DNA of 64,000 bases, from the NCBI GenBank assembly GCA_910584245.1, contig CAJTZF010000004.1, forward strand, positions 1 to 64,000. The letters run 5' to 3'. The translations under genes and the position numbers were made by a program. The notes under the pieces were generated by a model. That model searched no databases and was not told where the DNA came from. It saw only the letters and a list, made by a program, of their open reading frames with translations. Origin of the DNA: an uncultured Eubacterium sp. (GTDB lineage Bacteria > Bacillota > Clostridia > Lachnospirales > Lachnospiraceae). Below, in pieces: positions 50,133 through 59,528 of this stretch. Numbering within the stretch: the first letter of the stretch is position 1; every line of letters starts with the position of its first letter.

Positions 50133-53007
50133 GGAATTAGATGCCCAGGGATATCTTCTTGAACACGAAAAGACAAAGGCAAAAGTAGTGGCGATTGAAA
50201 CGGAAGATAACAATAAAGTATTTTCAATCGGATTCCGCACACCGCCCAAGGATTCGACAGGTGTCGCACATATTGTAGAACATACGGTGCTGTGTGGATC
50301 GAGGGAATTTCCCGTGAAGGATCCGTTTGTAGAGCTGGCAAAAGGCTCTCTCAATACATTTCTAAATGCGATGACTTACCCGGATAAAACCGTATATCCG
50401 GTCGCCAGCTGCAATGACAAGGACTTCCAGAATCTGATGCATGTGTATCTGGACGCCGTATTTTATCCAAACATATATAAAGAAGAGAAGATTTTCCAGC
50501 AGGAGGGCTGGCACTATGAGCTGGCAGATGTAAATGGGGCGCTCAAGTATAATGGCGTCGTGTTTAATGAGATGAAGGGCGTGTTTTCTTCTCCGAAGGA
50601 GCTTCTGGAGAGGAAAATCCAGCAGTCCCTTTTCCCGGATACGGCCTATGGCTGTGAGTCGGGAGGGGATCCGGCGGTTATCCCGGATTTGACATATAAA
50701 CAGTATTTAGATTTTCATTCGCGCTATTACCACCCGTCAAACAGCTATCTGTATCTGTATGGGGATATGGATATGGCAGAAAAGCTAACGTGGATTGACG
50801 AACACTATCTGAGCCAGTTTGACTATCTGGAGGTGGACTCCCGTATTCAAAAGCAGAAAGGCTTTGAAGAGCCGGTAGATATGAGCGGGTATTATTCCCT
50901 GGCAGAGGGGGAATCCCCGGAGGACAAAACTTATTTCAGCTACAATGCGGTCACGGGGACATCGCTGGACAGAGAACTTTATATCGCTTTCCAGGTATTG
51001 AATTACGTTCTCGTGCAAGGGGTGGGGGCGCCGGTGAAACAGGCGCTTCTGGATAAGGGAATCGGCAGTGAGATCACGAGCTTTTTTGAAGAGAGTATAT
51101 GTCAGCCGGTATTTTCCATAATAGCTAAAAATGTTGCCGAGGAGAAGAAAGACCAGTTTGTGTCGGTGATTCGGGAAGAGCTGCAAAAGATGGTGAGCAA
51201 GGGAATCAACCAGGATTCCCTGCTGGCGGGATTAAACGCCCTGGAATTCCGGTACCGTGAAGCAGACTTTGGGTCGTATCCGAAAGGGCTTATGTACGGG
51301 CTGCAGATTTTTGACAGCTGGCTGTATGATAAGGATCAGCCGTTTATCCATATCCAGGCGAATGACACATTCCGCAGGCTGCGGGAGCGGATGAACAGCG
51401 GTTATTTTGAATCGCTCATCCAGACGTATCTTTTGGACAACACCCACAGGTCGGTAGTGACCGTTGAACCGAAAGTGGGACTGACGGCCCAGATGGAGAA
51501 ACAGGAGGCACAGAGGCTGCAGGCGCATCTCGACACACTTTCCACCGCCCAGAAGGAGGCCCTTGTGCGGGAGACGAAGGCGTTAAAGCAGTATCAGGAG
51601 GAGCCGTCGCCGAAGGAAATGCTCGAGAAAATTCCGCTGTTGTCGAGGGAGGACATCGGAAAGCAGGCGCAAGGTTTTTCCAACTTAAAGAAGACCGTAG
51701 AGGGTTGCCCGGTTATCCACCACGATTATTTTACAAATGGGATCCATTATGTTAGCATGATGTTTGACATAAAGCCGTATCTGGCCGAATATGCGCCGTA
51801 TATCAGCCTGCTTTGCAGTGTGCTCGGCAGTGTCGATACGGATGAGCGCGATAAGCTGTCATTTTCCAACGAGGTTTTGAAAAATGCAGGAGACTTTTTC
51901 TTTGAACCGAGACTGTACCAGAGCCGGGTGGACCGGGGAAATTATGACGCTTATGTGGCATTTGGCACGAGAGTTTTTACAGACAAGACCGGTCGGATTT
52001 TCGATTTGTTGCACGAGGCGCTGGCCGGATCGCATATCGGGGACGAGAAGCGGCTTAAGGAGATTATCGGCGAGTCGAAATCCGCGCTCCTGGTCCGTCT
52101 TGTTTCTGCCGGACACAGCACTGCTGTGAGCCGTGCGATGGCATATTCATCGGAGGCTTCCCGTTTTGACGAGGAATTCAGCGGCATTTCGTACTATCGT
52201 TTTTTGAAGGAACTGGATGACAATTTCGAGAACCAGAAGGCAAACCTGGTCCAAATATTGAAGCAGCTCTCGGCGGCAATATTTACGAGGGACAATTTGC
52301 TGGCAGGTATTACGTGTTCTGAAGAGGAATACGGGGCGTTCAGTAAAGCGTTTGCGCAGTTTGTACCGAAGCTGCCGGCAACGGCGGGAACGGGTCCTAT
52401 GGAAAAGCCTGGCTGCCGCTGTGAGCGAATCGTGGAAAATGAGGGCTTTAAGACGGCCGGACAGGTCCAGTATGTGGCGAGAACCGGCAATTTTATCGAT
52501 GCGGGGGTACCGTACCACGGTGCATACAAGGTAGTAAAATCAATACTCAGCTATGATTACCTTTGGAATGAAGTCCGGGTAAAGGGCGGCGCTTATGGAG
52601 TTATGTGCGGGTTTTCCAATACGGGCGAGGGATATTTTGTTTCCTACCGGGATCCGAAACTTGCCCAGACAAATGGCGTGTACGAGGGCGTACCGAAGTT
52701 TTTGGGGAATTTTGACGCAGACGAGCGCGATATGACAAAATATATTATAGGGACGGTCAGCAATATGGATACGCCGCTTACGCCAAAGGCAAAAGGGAAC
52801 CGTTCGATGGCTGCCTATCTGACAGGGGTGACGGAGGAAGACGTGCAGAGGGAGAGAGACCAGGTGCTGGGTGCGTCTAAGGAGGACATTCAGAGAAGCG
52901 CGGCGATGGTAGAGGCCATTCTTGGCGCGCATAAAATTTGTGTGCTTGGAAATGAGGATAAGGTAAAAGAAAATAGCGGACTGTTCCAGCGCATGGACAC
53001 AATATAA
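50086..53007 (+). CDS. M16C family zinc metallopeptidase (presequence-protease-like)
   Basis: A 973-residue peptidase of the PreP/falcilysin type, which degrades peptides inside a closed two-half chamber. The inverted zinc motif HxxEH is HIVEH near residues 62-66, with the third ligand Glu in NGVVFNEMKGVFSSP. The long middle M16C-associated domain and a second, non-catalytic half (RVKGGAYGVMCGFSNTGEG) complete it. No signal peptide is seen, so it acts in the cytoplasm. ATG 50086 has GGAGG 5 nt upstream. The gene begins 47 nt before the glgB stop in another frame. Confidence 0.93.
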   Translation: MKDVNGYRVIVKQELRELDAQGYLLEHEKTKAKVVAIETEDNNKVFSIGFRTPPKDSTGVAHIVEHTVLCGSREFPVKDPFVELAKGSLNTFLNAMTYPDKTVYPVASCNDKDFQNLMHVYLDAVFYPNIYKEEKIFQQEGWHYELADVNGALKYNGVVFNEMKGVFSSPKELLERKIQQSLFPDTAYGCESGGDPAVIPDLTYKQYLDFHSRYYHPSNSYLYLYGDMDMAEKLTWIDEHYLSQFDYLEVDSRIQKQKGFEEPVDMSGYYSLAEGESPEDKTYFSYNAVTGTSLDRELYIAFQVLNYVLVQGVGAPVKQALLDKGIGSEITSFFEESICQPVFSIIAKNVAEEKKDQFVSVIREELQKMVSKGINQDSLLAGLNALEFRYREADFGSYPKGLMYGLQIFDSWLYDKDQPFIHIQANDTFRRLRERMNSGYFESLIQTYLLDNTHRSVVTVEPKVGLTAQMEKQEAQRLQAHLDTLSTAQKEALVRETKALKQYQEEPSPKEMLEKIPLLSREDIGKQAQGFSNLKKTVEGCPVIHHDYFTNGIHYVSMMFDIKPYLAEYAPYISLLCSVLGSVDTDERDKLSFSNEVLKNAGDFFFEPRLYQSRVDRGNYDAYVAFGTRVFTDKTGRIFDLLHEALAGSHIGDEKRLKEIIGESKSALLVRLVSAGHSTAVSRAMAYSSEASRFDEEFSGISYYRFLKELDDNFENQKANLVQILKQLSAAIFTRDNLLAGITCSEEEYGAFSKAFAQFVPKLPATAGTGPMEKPGCRCERIVENEGFKTAGQVQYVARTGNFIDAGVPYHGAYKVVKSILSYDYLWNEVRVKGGAYGVMCGFSNTGEGYFVSYRDPKLAQTNGVYEGVPKFLGNFDADERDMTKYIIGTVSNMDTPLTPKAKGNRSMAAYLTGVTEEDVQRERDQVLGASKEDIQRSAAMVEAILGAHKICVLGNEDKVKENSGLFQRMDTI

Positions 53008-53054
53008 CGATACCAAAAAAGAACGGAGTTCACGTTGCAGAAATGAGGGTAAGT

Positions 53055-53981
53055 ATGCAGGAATCACAAACAGAAAATGAGTATAAGTCCGGGTTTGCCG
53101 CTCTTGTCGGAAGGCCGAATGTCGGTAAATCTACGCTTATGAACAAGATTGTCGGCCAGAAAATAGCAATCACGAGCAGCAAGCCACAGACGACAAGGAA
53201 CCGGATCCAGACCATTTACCACGAGGAGCGCGGCCAGATTGTCTTCTTGGACACGCCCGGAATACACAAGGCAAAAAACAAACTGGGTGAATATATGGTC
53301 AATGTGGCGGAGCGGACATTTGACGAGGTTGATCTCGTGTTGTGGATGGTGGAACCCACGACTTTTATCGGAAAGGGCGAGCGCCATATTGCGGAGAGGC
53401 TGGCGAAGTCGGGCACCCCGGTTTTGCTTGTGATGAATAAAATTGACACCGTAAAGAAAGAAGAGCTTCTCGTATGTATTGACGCGTATCAAAAAATATT
53501 TGATTTTAGCGAGATCGTTCCAGTTTCGGCAAGAACGGGTGAAAATGTGGATCATCTTGTAAATGTCATGTTTGATTATTTACAGGCGGGACCGCAATTT
53601 TATGACGACGATACGGTGACGGACCAGCCGGAACGCCAGATTGTAGCGGAGCTCATCCGGGAAAAGGCGCTCCGCCTGCTCTCCGATGAGATTCCCCACG
53701 GTATCGCGGTGGCGGTAGACCAGATGAAGCTGCGCAAGGGAAAAAGAAATATTTATGACATTGACGCGACGATCATTTGCGAGCGCGATTCCCACAAGGG
53801 AATCATTATCGGAAAACAGGGACAGATGCTTAAAAAAATCGGAACCCAGGCGCGGGTTGAGATGGAGGAGTTTCTTCAGGAAAAGGTTAATCTTAAGCTT
53901 TGGGTGAAGGTAAAGAAAGACTGGCGTGACAGTGATTTCCTTTTGAGAAATTTTGGCTATAATGAAAATCATTTGGAATAA
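53055..53981 (+). CDS. era: GTPase Era
   Basis: A 308-residue ribosome-assembly GTPase that binds 16S rRNA near its 3' end. G1 is GRPNVGKST, G2 is in SSKPQTTRN, G3 is DTPG, G4 is NKID and G5 is SAR. The C-terminal KH domain contains IVERDSHKGIIIGKQG-like ICERDSHKGIIIGKQG and LKKIGTQAR, which hold the rRNA. ATG 53055 has GAGG 6 nt upstream and is preferred to ATG 53043. Followed by a small gene and recO, as in Bacillus. Confidence 0.97.
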   Translation: MQESQTENEYKSGFAALVGRPNVGKSTLMNKIVGQKIAITSSKPQTTRNRIQTIYHEERGQIVFLDTPGIHKAKNKLGEYMVNVAERTFDEVDLVLWMVEPTTFIGKGERHIAERLAKSGTPVLLVMNKIDTVKKEELLVCIDAYQKIFDFSEIVPVSARTGENVDHLVNVMFDYLQAGPQFYDDDTVTDQPERQIVAELIREKALRLLSDEIPHGIAVAVDQMKLRKGKRNIYDIDATIICERDSHKGIIIGKQGQMLKKIGTQARVEMEEFLQEKVNLKLWVKVKKDWRDSDFLLRNFGYNENHLE

Positions 53982-54065
53982 AGTTCTAGTATATGAACAT
54001 TCCTTTGTGGAGAACATAAGGTTATAGGAAAAAATGATTATTAAAAAACCACGGAGGAAGCCATT

Positions 54066-54263
54066 ATGCAAAGTAACAGCTGGAACGATTTTTATCAGTC
54101 GGGGAGGGTATCCGATTACCTGAAGTATATAGATTCTGTTAAAAATTCAGTCGGGGATGACGGGGAGTATTTGAAGAAGGACAATATGTCCGTCGGTATG
54201 GAGACGGTGCGTTATGCAGATCAAGGTGACAGGGATGGTGCTTTCGGGCACACCAGTTGGTGA
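54066..54263 (+). CDS. small protein between era and recO (YqzL-like)
   Basis: A 65-residue protein with GGAGG 8 nt before its ATG. The N-terminus, SWNDFYQSGRVSDYLKYID, has the same pattern (W-x2-F, aliphatic/Gly, YL) as Bacillus YqzL, which I recall as beginning with FTWNVFSQTGNVDTYL and lying in the same place between era and recO. The second half differs and overlaps recO by 50 nt in another frame. Function unknown; the position and strong ribosome binding site argue for a real gene. Confidence 0.65.
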   Translation: MQSNSWNDFYQSGRVSDYLKYIDSVKNSVGDDGEYLKKDNMSVGMETVRYADQGDRDGAFGHTSW

Positions 54264-54960
54264 TTATGATAAAAGACTTGTGATACTTACGAAAGAGCGC
54301 GGAAAAATATCCGCCTTTGCGAGAGGGGCCAGAAGACCGAAAAGCCCGCTTCTGGCCGCATGTGAACCTTTTACTTTCGGTGAGTTTACCGTCTATTGCG
54401 GAAGGGATTCTTATTCGGTATCTTCGGTTGAGGTCATGAATTATTTTTCCGAATTGAGAGAGCAGCTGGAAGATATCTATATGGGAATGTATTTTTGCGA
54501 GGTGGCAGATTATTTTACGAGGGAGAACCTCGATGCCCGGGAGGTACTGAAGCTATTGTACCAATCTCTGCGGGCCCTCAAGGTTCCCTCCCTTCCGCGC
54601 AGTCTCGTAAAGGCCATATATCAGTTTAAAATGATCGCGTTGAACGGGGAGGCTCCCCGTTTATTTGCGTGCATGGAATGCGGCAGAAAAGACGGGCTTT
54701 TTTATTTTCACACGCGGCATACCGGCATATTATGTAAAGCCTGCTATGAAAAGCCGCCCTATAATGGAAAGGGGGCGGTTCGGATTACCGGGACGGCGGC
54801 CTATACGCTGCAGCGTATTGTCGCGTCGCCGGTTGAGAAGCTGTACACATTTACGGTTTCCGAACCGGTATGCCGGGAAGTCGGACAGGTTGCGGCGGAC
54901 TATTTTTCGGCGGCCGCAGACAAAGAATTTGCCTCCCAGGCTATTTTGGATACCCTGTAA
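54214..54960 (+). CDS. recO: DNA repair protein RecO
   Basis: A 248-residue RecO that helps load RecA at gaps. It has the N-terminal OB-fold (KVTGMVLSGTPVGDYDKRLVILT) that binds single-stranded DNA, the helical middle, and a zinc module with CMEC (about residues 149-152) and CKAC (about 172-175). The start lies inside the preceding small gene, so the two are coupled. The C-terminal helix is typical of the Firmicute family. Confidence 0.94.
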   Translation: MQIKVTGMVLSGTPVGDYDKRLVILTKERGKISAFARGARRPKSPLLAACEPFTFGEFTVYCGRDSYSVSSVEVMNYFSELREQLEDIYMGMYFCEVADYFTRENLDAREVLKLLYQSLRALKVPSLPRSLVKAIYQFKMIALNGEAPRLFACMECGRKDGLFYFHTRHTGILCKACYEKPPYNGKGAVRITGTAAYTLQRIVASPVEKLYTFTVSEPVCREVGQVAADYFSAAADKEFASQAILDTL

Positions 54961-54961
54961 A

Positions 54962-54994
54962 GAGGATGCCCTTATACATGAGCAGAGCATCCTC
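54962..54994. terminator. hairpin between recO and the convergent dehydrogenase gene
   Basis: GAGGATGC (54962-54969) and GCATCCTC (54987-54994) form a perfect 8-bp stem with a 17-nt loop, directly after the recO stop. No clear T-tract follows, so activity as a terminator is uncertain. Confidence 0.45.
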
Positions 54995-55015
54995 ACCGGC
55001 TTGAATTACATCTCA

Positions 55016-55993
55016 TCAAATTTTCAGTTCGTTTGTACACGTTCCCGACTGGAAATATTCACTCAGGTTTGTGAGGGTAATGCTCGCGATGCTTTTCAGC
55101 GCTTCTTCGGTCAGGAATGCCTGGTGCGATGTGATGATAACGTTTGGCCTGGATACAAGGATGGACAGAATATCGTCTTTTACGACGATGTTTGAATAAT
55201 CCTCATAAAACAGGTCCGATTCCTCTTCGTATACGTCCAGTCCCGCCGCGCCGACTTTGCCGGAGGTCAGTCCGTCCAGGAGCGATTGGCTCTCGATCAG
55301 GCTTCCGCGGGAAGTGTTGATAATATATACGCCATGCTTCATTTTGGCGATCGAATCTTTGTTTATCATGTGGTGCGTCTCTTTTGTCAGCGGGCAGTGG
55401 AGGGAAATGATGTCACTTTTCTGGAACAATGTTTCCAGATCCACATATTGAATGCCGCTGTCTTCAGCAGGATACCGGTCATAGCCGATAACTTCGGCCC
55501 CGAAACCGCGGCAGATTTGTGCGAAGACGCGCCCGATCTGGCCCGTGCCGATAACGCCGACGGTCTTTCCGTATATGTCGAAGCCGATAAGGCGGTTTAG
55601 GCTGAAGTTGAAGTCACGGGTCCGGATATAGGCTTTGTGTATTTTCCGGTTCAGCGTCAGGATGAGAGCCATCGCGTGTTCCGCAACCGCATGCGGGGAA
55701 TAGGCCGGTACGCGGAGAATCCGAACCCTGCCCTTTGCCTCTTTCGTGTCGATGTTGTTGTACCCGGAGCATCTCATGGCGAGCACGGGAACGTTTTCCT
55801 CGTACATGGTATCAATTACTGTTTTGTCAATATCATCATTGACAAAGGCGATCACGCCGTCATATCCCTTTACAAGCTTACATGTTTTGCGGTTTAATTT
55901 TCCTTCATAATAATCCAGTTCAAACTCTTCATTATATTCGTCAAACCAGATTTTGTCATATGGTTTTGTGTCAAAAAAGGCTATTCTTTTCAT
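55016..55993 (-). CDS. D-lactate dehydrogenase-like 2-hydroxyacid dehydrogenase
   Basis: A 325-residue enzyme of the D-isomer-specific 2-hydroxyacid dehydrogenase family, most like fermentative LdhA, reducing pyruvate to D-lactate with NADH. The NAD-binding loop is VGVIGTGQIGRVF (near residue 146), followed by an acidic Asp in IGYDRYP that favours NAD over NADP. The catalytic Arg is in NTSRGSLI, the Glu in DVYEEESDLF and the His in ITSHQAFLTEEA. GAGG is close to the ATG. It is convergent with recO and divergent from the ABC transporter genes. Confidence 0.9.
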   Translation of the reverse strand: MKRIAFFDTKPYDKIWFDEYNEEFELDYYEGKLNRKTCKLVKGYDGVIAFVNDDIDKTVIDTMYEENVPVLAMRCSGYNNIDTKEAKGRVRILRVPAYSPHAVAEHAMALILTLNRKIHKAYIRTRDFNFSLNRLIGFDIYGKTVGVIGTGQIGRVFAQICRGFGAEVIGYDRYPAEDSGIQYVDLETLFQKSDIISLHCPLTKETHHMINKDSIAKMKHGVYIINTSRGSLIESQSLLDGLTSGKVGAAGLDVYEEESDLFYEDYSNIVVKDDILSILVSRPNVIITSHQAFLTEEALKSIASITLTNLSEYFQSGTCTNELKI

Positions 55994-56008
55994 TTTTTCC
56001 TCGTTTCT

Positions 56009-56185
56009 GCGCTGCGTCTAGTGTAAGAGCAGGTTTGTGGGGGCAGCGCACAGTCACGAACCTGCGATTCCCTTCACACTACAGGACAAGCAATCAGTGT
56101 GAAGAGAGTAAAAAAACGTCGGGAATTTCCGATGTTTGCGGGAAATCAAGTGGTGAGGCCGACCTGCGATTTCCTTCACACTTAC
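56009..56185 (+). repeat. structured intergenic region with direct and inverted repeats
   Basis: GCGCTGC (56009-56015) pairs with GCAGCGC (56043-56049), and GCAGGTT (56029-56035) with AACCTGC (56059-56065); these stems cross, so a pseudoknot is possible. CTTCACACT (56072-56080) pairs with AGTGTGAAG (56096-56104), TCGG (56119-56122) with CCGA (56129-56132), and GGAAATC (56141-56147) with GATTTCC (56168-56174). A 23-base block ACCTGCGATTCCCTTCACAC... at 56060 recurs with few changes at 56162. It precedes the ABC transporter genes by 70 nt. A regulatory RNA or a REP-like dispersed element are both possible. Confidence 0.5.
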
Positions 56186-56256
56186 TATGTGCACGTTTAG
56201 ACAAAAAATTCATAAAATAAGATATAAGGTTGGAGTAAAATTGTGGGGGACAGCGC

Positions 56257-57033
56257 ATGAGTGATATTTTGTTGTCGTTTGATCATATTTCCTATTCTTA
56301 CCACGGCGTATACGGGGAAACGCTTGCGATTGACGATTTGAGTTTCCGTGTAAACGAAGGTGAATTTCTCGCGGTAGTCGGCCCGAGCGGTTGTGGAAAA
56401 TCGACGCTTTTGTCCATTATCGCAGGTCTGATTAAGCCGGATTGCGGCAAAGTTTTGTTTGAAAATGAAGAGCGTGGGAAATCTGGCCTCAACATAGGGT
56501 ATATGTTGCAAAAGGACCACCTTTTGGAGTGGAAAAGCACATATCAGAATGCCGCTCTTGGATTGGCAATCCAAAAAGAGATGAAAAACAAAGATAAAAT
56601 GATGTTGTTGAACCATCTGTTTGAGACGTATGGACTTGTGTCCTTTGACCGCGCAAAACCAGCCGAATTGTCAGGAGGTATGAGACAGCGTGTGGCGCTG
56701 ATCCGGACACTTTTGATGGAACCGGATTTGCTGCTCCTGGATGAGCCATTTTCCGCATTGGATTACCAGACGAGACTGGAAGTTTCCGATGACATTTGGA
56801 AAATTATAAAAAAAGAAAAAAAGACGGCCATTCTTATTACGCATGATATTTCGGAGGCTATTAGTATGGGCGACCGGGTGCTGGTGCTCACGGCAAGGCC
56901 GGCGGCGCTGAAAAAGGAGATTCCCATCCATCTGACGTTTGAAGAGGAGGCCACACCATTCAAGGCGAGAAGCACGCCCGAGTTCCAAAATTATTTTAAT
57001 GAGATTTGGGGGGAGTTGAATGGAGGAAAATAA
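56257..57033 (+). CDS. ABC transporter ATP-binding protein, nitrate/sulfonate/taurine type
   Basis: A 258-residue ATPase of the SsuB/TauB/ThiZ group. Walker A is VVGPSGCGKSTLL, the Q-loop MLQKDHLL, the signature LSGGMRQRVALIRTLL and Walker B LLLLDEPFSALD, followed by the switch His in LITHDISEA. It powers uptake with the permease encoded next. No periplasmic-type substrate-binding protein gene is adjacent, so the substrate (sulfonate, thiamine precursor and others) cannot be named. It overlaps the permease gene by 14 nt. Confidence 0.92.
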   Translation: MSDILLSFDHISYSYHGVYGETLAIDDLSFRVNEGEFLAVVGPSGCGKSTLLSIIAGLIKPDCGKVLFENEERGKSGLNIGYMLQKDHLLEWKSTYQNAALGLAIQKEMKNKDKMMLLNHLFETYGLVSFDRAKPAELSGGMRQRVALIRTLLMEPDLLLLDEPFSALDYQTRLEVSDDIWKIIKKEKKTAILITHDISEAISMGDRVLVLTARPAALKKEIPIHLTFEEEATPFKARSTPEFQNYFNEIWGELNGGK

Positions 57034-57853
57034 AATTTCCATCCGAAAATTGAAGCGAAGCCTGACGGAACCGTGTTCCGACCGGCAGAGGGAGTTTATC
57101 CGATATCATATCCGGCAGGGCAGGAAGGTGCGTTTTTTTCAGATCAGTATTTTTGTTTTACTTATTGCAGCGTGGGAAATCGCGACCCGCTTTGGGGTGA
57201 TGGATCCTTTTGTGTTCAGCAGTCCGTCCAGAATGGCCTCCTGCTTTGCTGAGCTTTCCGCAGATGGAAGTATCTTTTATCATATCGGTATTACGCTGTT
57301 GGAGACATTCGTAAGCTTTTTTTTCATAATGTTTGCGGGTATCGCGTTTGCCGTTTTGCTCTGGTGGAACCGCATGGTGGCAAGAATATGCGAGCCGTAT
57401 CTCGTCGTACTGAACAGCCTGCCTAAGACGGCGCTCGCCCCGGTGTTTATCGTGTGGCTGGGAAATAATATGAAGACGATTATCGTGGCGGCGGTATCGG
57501 TGGCGGTGTTTGGGAGTATGATAACCCTTTACACGGCGTTTTGTTCCGTGGAGGAAGAGAAGGTGAAACTGATCCAGACGCTCGGGGGAAGCCGGCTGGA
57601 TGTTCTGAAATACGTTGTTCTCCCGGGAAATACCCACACGATCGTGAGCAATATGAAGGTGAATATCGGTCTGTCGCTGGTGGGCGTTATCATAGGAGAG
57701 TTTCTCGCCGCCAATGCCGGGCTCGGGTATTTGATTGTATACGGAAGCCAGGTGTTTAAACTGGACTATGTCATGCTGAGTATTGTGGTGCTGTGTATCG
57801 TGGCAACCGGGCTGTATAAAGCGCTCGAACAGGTTGAAAAACATTTTGTATGA
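57020..57853 (+). CDS. ABC transporter permease, SsuC/TauC-like
   Basis: A 277-residue permease with six hydrophobic helices. The ATPase-contact EAA loop is the LIQTLGGSRLDVLKYVVLPG segment near residue 190, with the conserved Gly. The N-terminal 40 residues are charged and cytoplasmic (KLKRSLTEPCSDRQREF). Typical family strings include WEIATRFGVMDPFVFSSP and LPKTALAPVFIVWLG. GGAGG precedes the ATG inside the ATPase gene. Substrate as unknown as for its partner. Confidence 0.92.
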   Translation: MEENKISIRKLKRSLTEPCSDRQREFIRYHIRQGRKVRFFQISIFVLLIAAWEIATRFGVMDPFVFSSPSRMASCFAELSADGSIFYHIGITLLETFVSFFFIMFAGIAFAVLLWWNRMVARICEPYLVVLNSLPKTALAPVFIVWLGNNMKTIIVAAVSVAVFGSMITLYTAFCSVEEEKVKLIQTLGGSRLDVLKYVVLPGNTHTIVSNMKVNIGLSLVGVIIGEFLAANAGLGYLIVYGSQVFKLDYVMLSIVVLCIVATGLYKALEQVEKHFV

Positions 57854-57945
57854 AAATAAATAAAAAGTTCTTTTATATCCCCCCTAAATAGTGTATACTA
57901 ATACTAAACAGTATTTGTCGGAATACAATGAATGGAGGGAAAGAC

Positions 57946-59382
57946 ATGAAAAAGGTTTTATTTGTAGCTTCTGAATGCGTACCATTTATTAAAACAGGCG
58001 GACTTGCCGACGTCGTGGGATCACTGCCTAAGTTTTTCAACAAGAATGAATTTGACGTAAGAGTCATGATACCGAAATATATAGCAATACCGGAAGAATA
58101 TAAAAATCAGATGGAATTTGTCACGCACTTTTATTTGGAGCTTGCCTGGCGTAAACAGTACGTGGGCATTTTCCAGATGGAGTATGACGGGGTGAAGTTT
58201 TATTTTTTGGATAATGAATTTTATTTCAGCGGAAATTCTCCGTACGGGGAGATTTATCAGGATATAGAGAAATTTGCGTTCTTTGGGAAAGCCGCTTTGT
58301 CCTCCCTGCCATTGATTAATTTCCGGCCGGATATTATCCATTGCCATGACTGGCAGACGGGACTGGTTCCCGTATATTTGAAAGATTCCTTCCAGCAGGG
58401 CGATTTCTTCCGCGGAATTAAGTCGATTATGACGGTTCACAATCTGAAGTTCCAGGGTATCTGGGACAAGAAAACCGTCATGGACACGGCCGGATTGGAC
58501 GCATATTATTTTACACCGGATAAGCTGGAGGCGTTCGGCGACGCCAACTATTTGAAAGGCGGTCTTGTATATGCGGATCAGATCACCACTGTGAGTGATA
58601 CATATGCAGAGGAGATTCGCACGCCGTTTTATGGCGAAAAGCTGGACGGACTGATCAATGCCAAGGCCGGCTGCCTGACCGGTATCGTAAACGGGCTGGA
58701 CTACAATGAGTACAACCCGGCTACGGATCCATTAATCGCAGTCAATTACGACGCAAGGACGTTCCGCAAGGAGAAAATAAAGAATAAGCGGGCTTTGCAG
58801 AAGGAATTAGGTCTCTTGCAGGATGATAAGAAATTTATGATCGGTATCGTTTCCCGTCTCACGGACCAGAAGGGATTTGATCTGATTGATTATGTCATTG
58901 AGGAAATATGTACCGAGGATACCCAGCTCGTTGTGCTTGGTACAGGGCAGGAAAAATATGAGCACCTGTTCCGGCATATCGCTTGGAAATATCCGGAGAG
59001 GGTGTCCGCCAATATTTTTTATTCGAACGAGCGCTCCCACAAAATATATGCATCGTGCGATGCGTTTCTTATGCCGTCGCTCTTTGAGCCATGCGGGTTA
59101 AGCCAGCTGATGAGCCTTCGTTATGGTACGGTGCCGATCGTCCGTGAGACAGGCGGGTTGAAAGATACCGTTGAGCCGTACAACGAATATGAGGGGAAGG
59201 GTACGGGATTCTCTTTCGCCAACTACAATGCGCATGAAATGTTAAACACGATTCGTTATGCCAAATATATTTATTTTGAGAAGAAGCGCGACTGGAATAA
59301 AATTATAGACCGGGGGATGGCGATGGATTTCTCATGGGCAAATTCGGCGAAGAAATATGAGGATTTATACCGCAGAATGTAA
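57946..59382 (+). CDS. glgA: glycogen synthase (ADP-glucose)
   Basis: A 478-residue GT5 enzyme that adds glucose from ADP-glucose to glycogen. The N-terminal ADP-glucose motif is FIKTGGLADVVGSLP (about residues 14-28). HDWQTGL follows in the first Rossmann half. The second half has IVSRLTDQKGFDL and the catalytic-site stretch MPSLFEPCGLSQL. ATG 57946 has GGAGG 7 nt upstream. TATACT at 57894-57899 may be its -10, but no good -35 is present. It complements the branching enzyme gene found earlier in the window. Confidence 0.95.
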   Translation: MKKVLFVASECVPFIKTGGLADVVGSLPKFFNKNEFDVRVMIPKYIAIPEEYKNQMEFVTHFYLELAWRKQYVGIFQMEYDGVKFYFLDNEFYFSGNSPYGEIYQDIEKFAFFGKAALSSLPLINFRPDIIHCHDWQTGLVPVYLKDSFQQGDFFRGIKSIMTVHNLKFQGIWDKKTVMDTAGLDAYYFTPDKLEAFGDANYLKGGLVYADQITTVSDTYAEEIRTPFYGEKLDGLINAKAGCLTGIVNGLDYNEYNPATDPLIAVNYDARTFRKEKIKNKRALQKELGLLQDDKKFMIGIVSRLTDQKGFDLIDYVIEEICTEDTQLVVLGTGQEKYEHLFRHIAWKYPERVSANIFYSNERSHKIYASCDAFLMPSLFEPCGLSQLMSLRYGTVPIVRETGGLKDTVEPYNEYEGKGTGFSFANYNAHEMLNTIRYAKYIYFEKKRDWNKIIDRGMAMDFSWANSAKKYEDLYRRM

Positions 59383-59429
59383 TTTTGCCGACGGGATTTG
59401 ATGACATGAAAAAAAATGTACATTCCCTC

Positions 59430-59458
59430 TTGAAATTTTTGGATTTTTTGGGTAGAAT
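59430..59458 (+). promoter_or_regulatory. sigma-A promoter of gap
   Basis: TTGAAA (59430-59435) and TAGAAT (59453-59458) are spaced by 17 bp, 71 nt before the gap ATG. Confidence 0.65.
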
Positions 59459-59528
59459 AGGTGTTAGAAGTTTGTAAAATATTTAACAAACACAAGAAAG
59501 TATATTATTTATTAGGAGGAAACAACAA

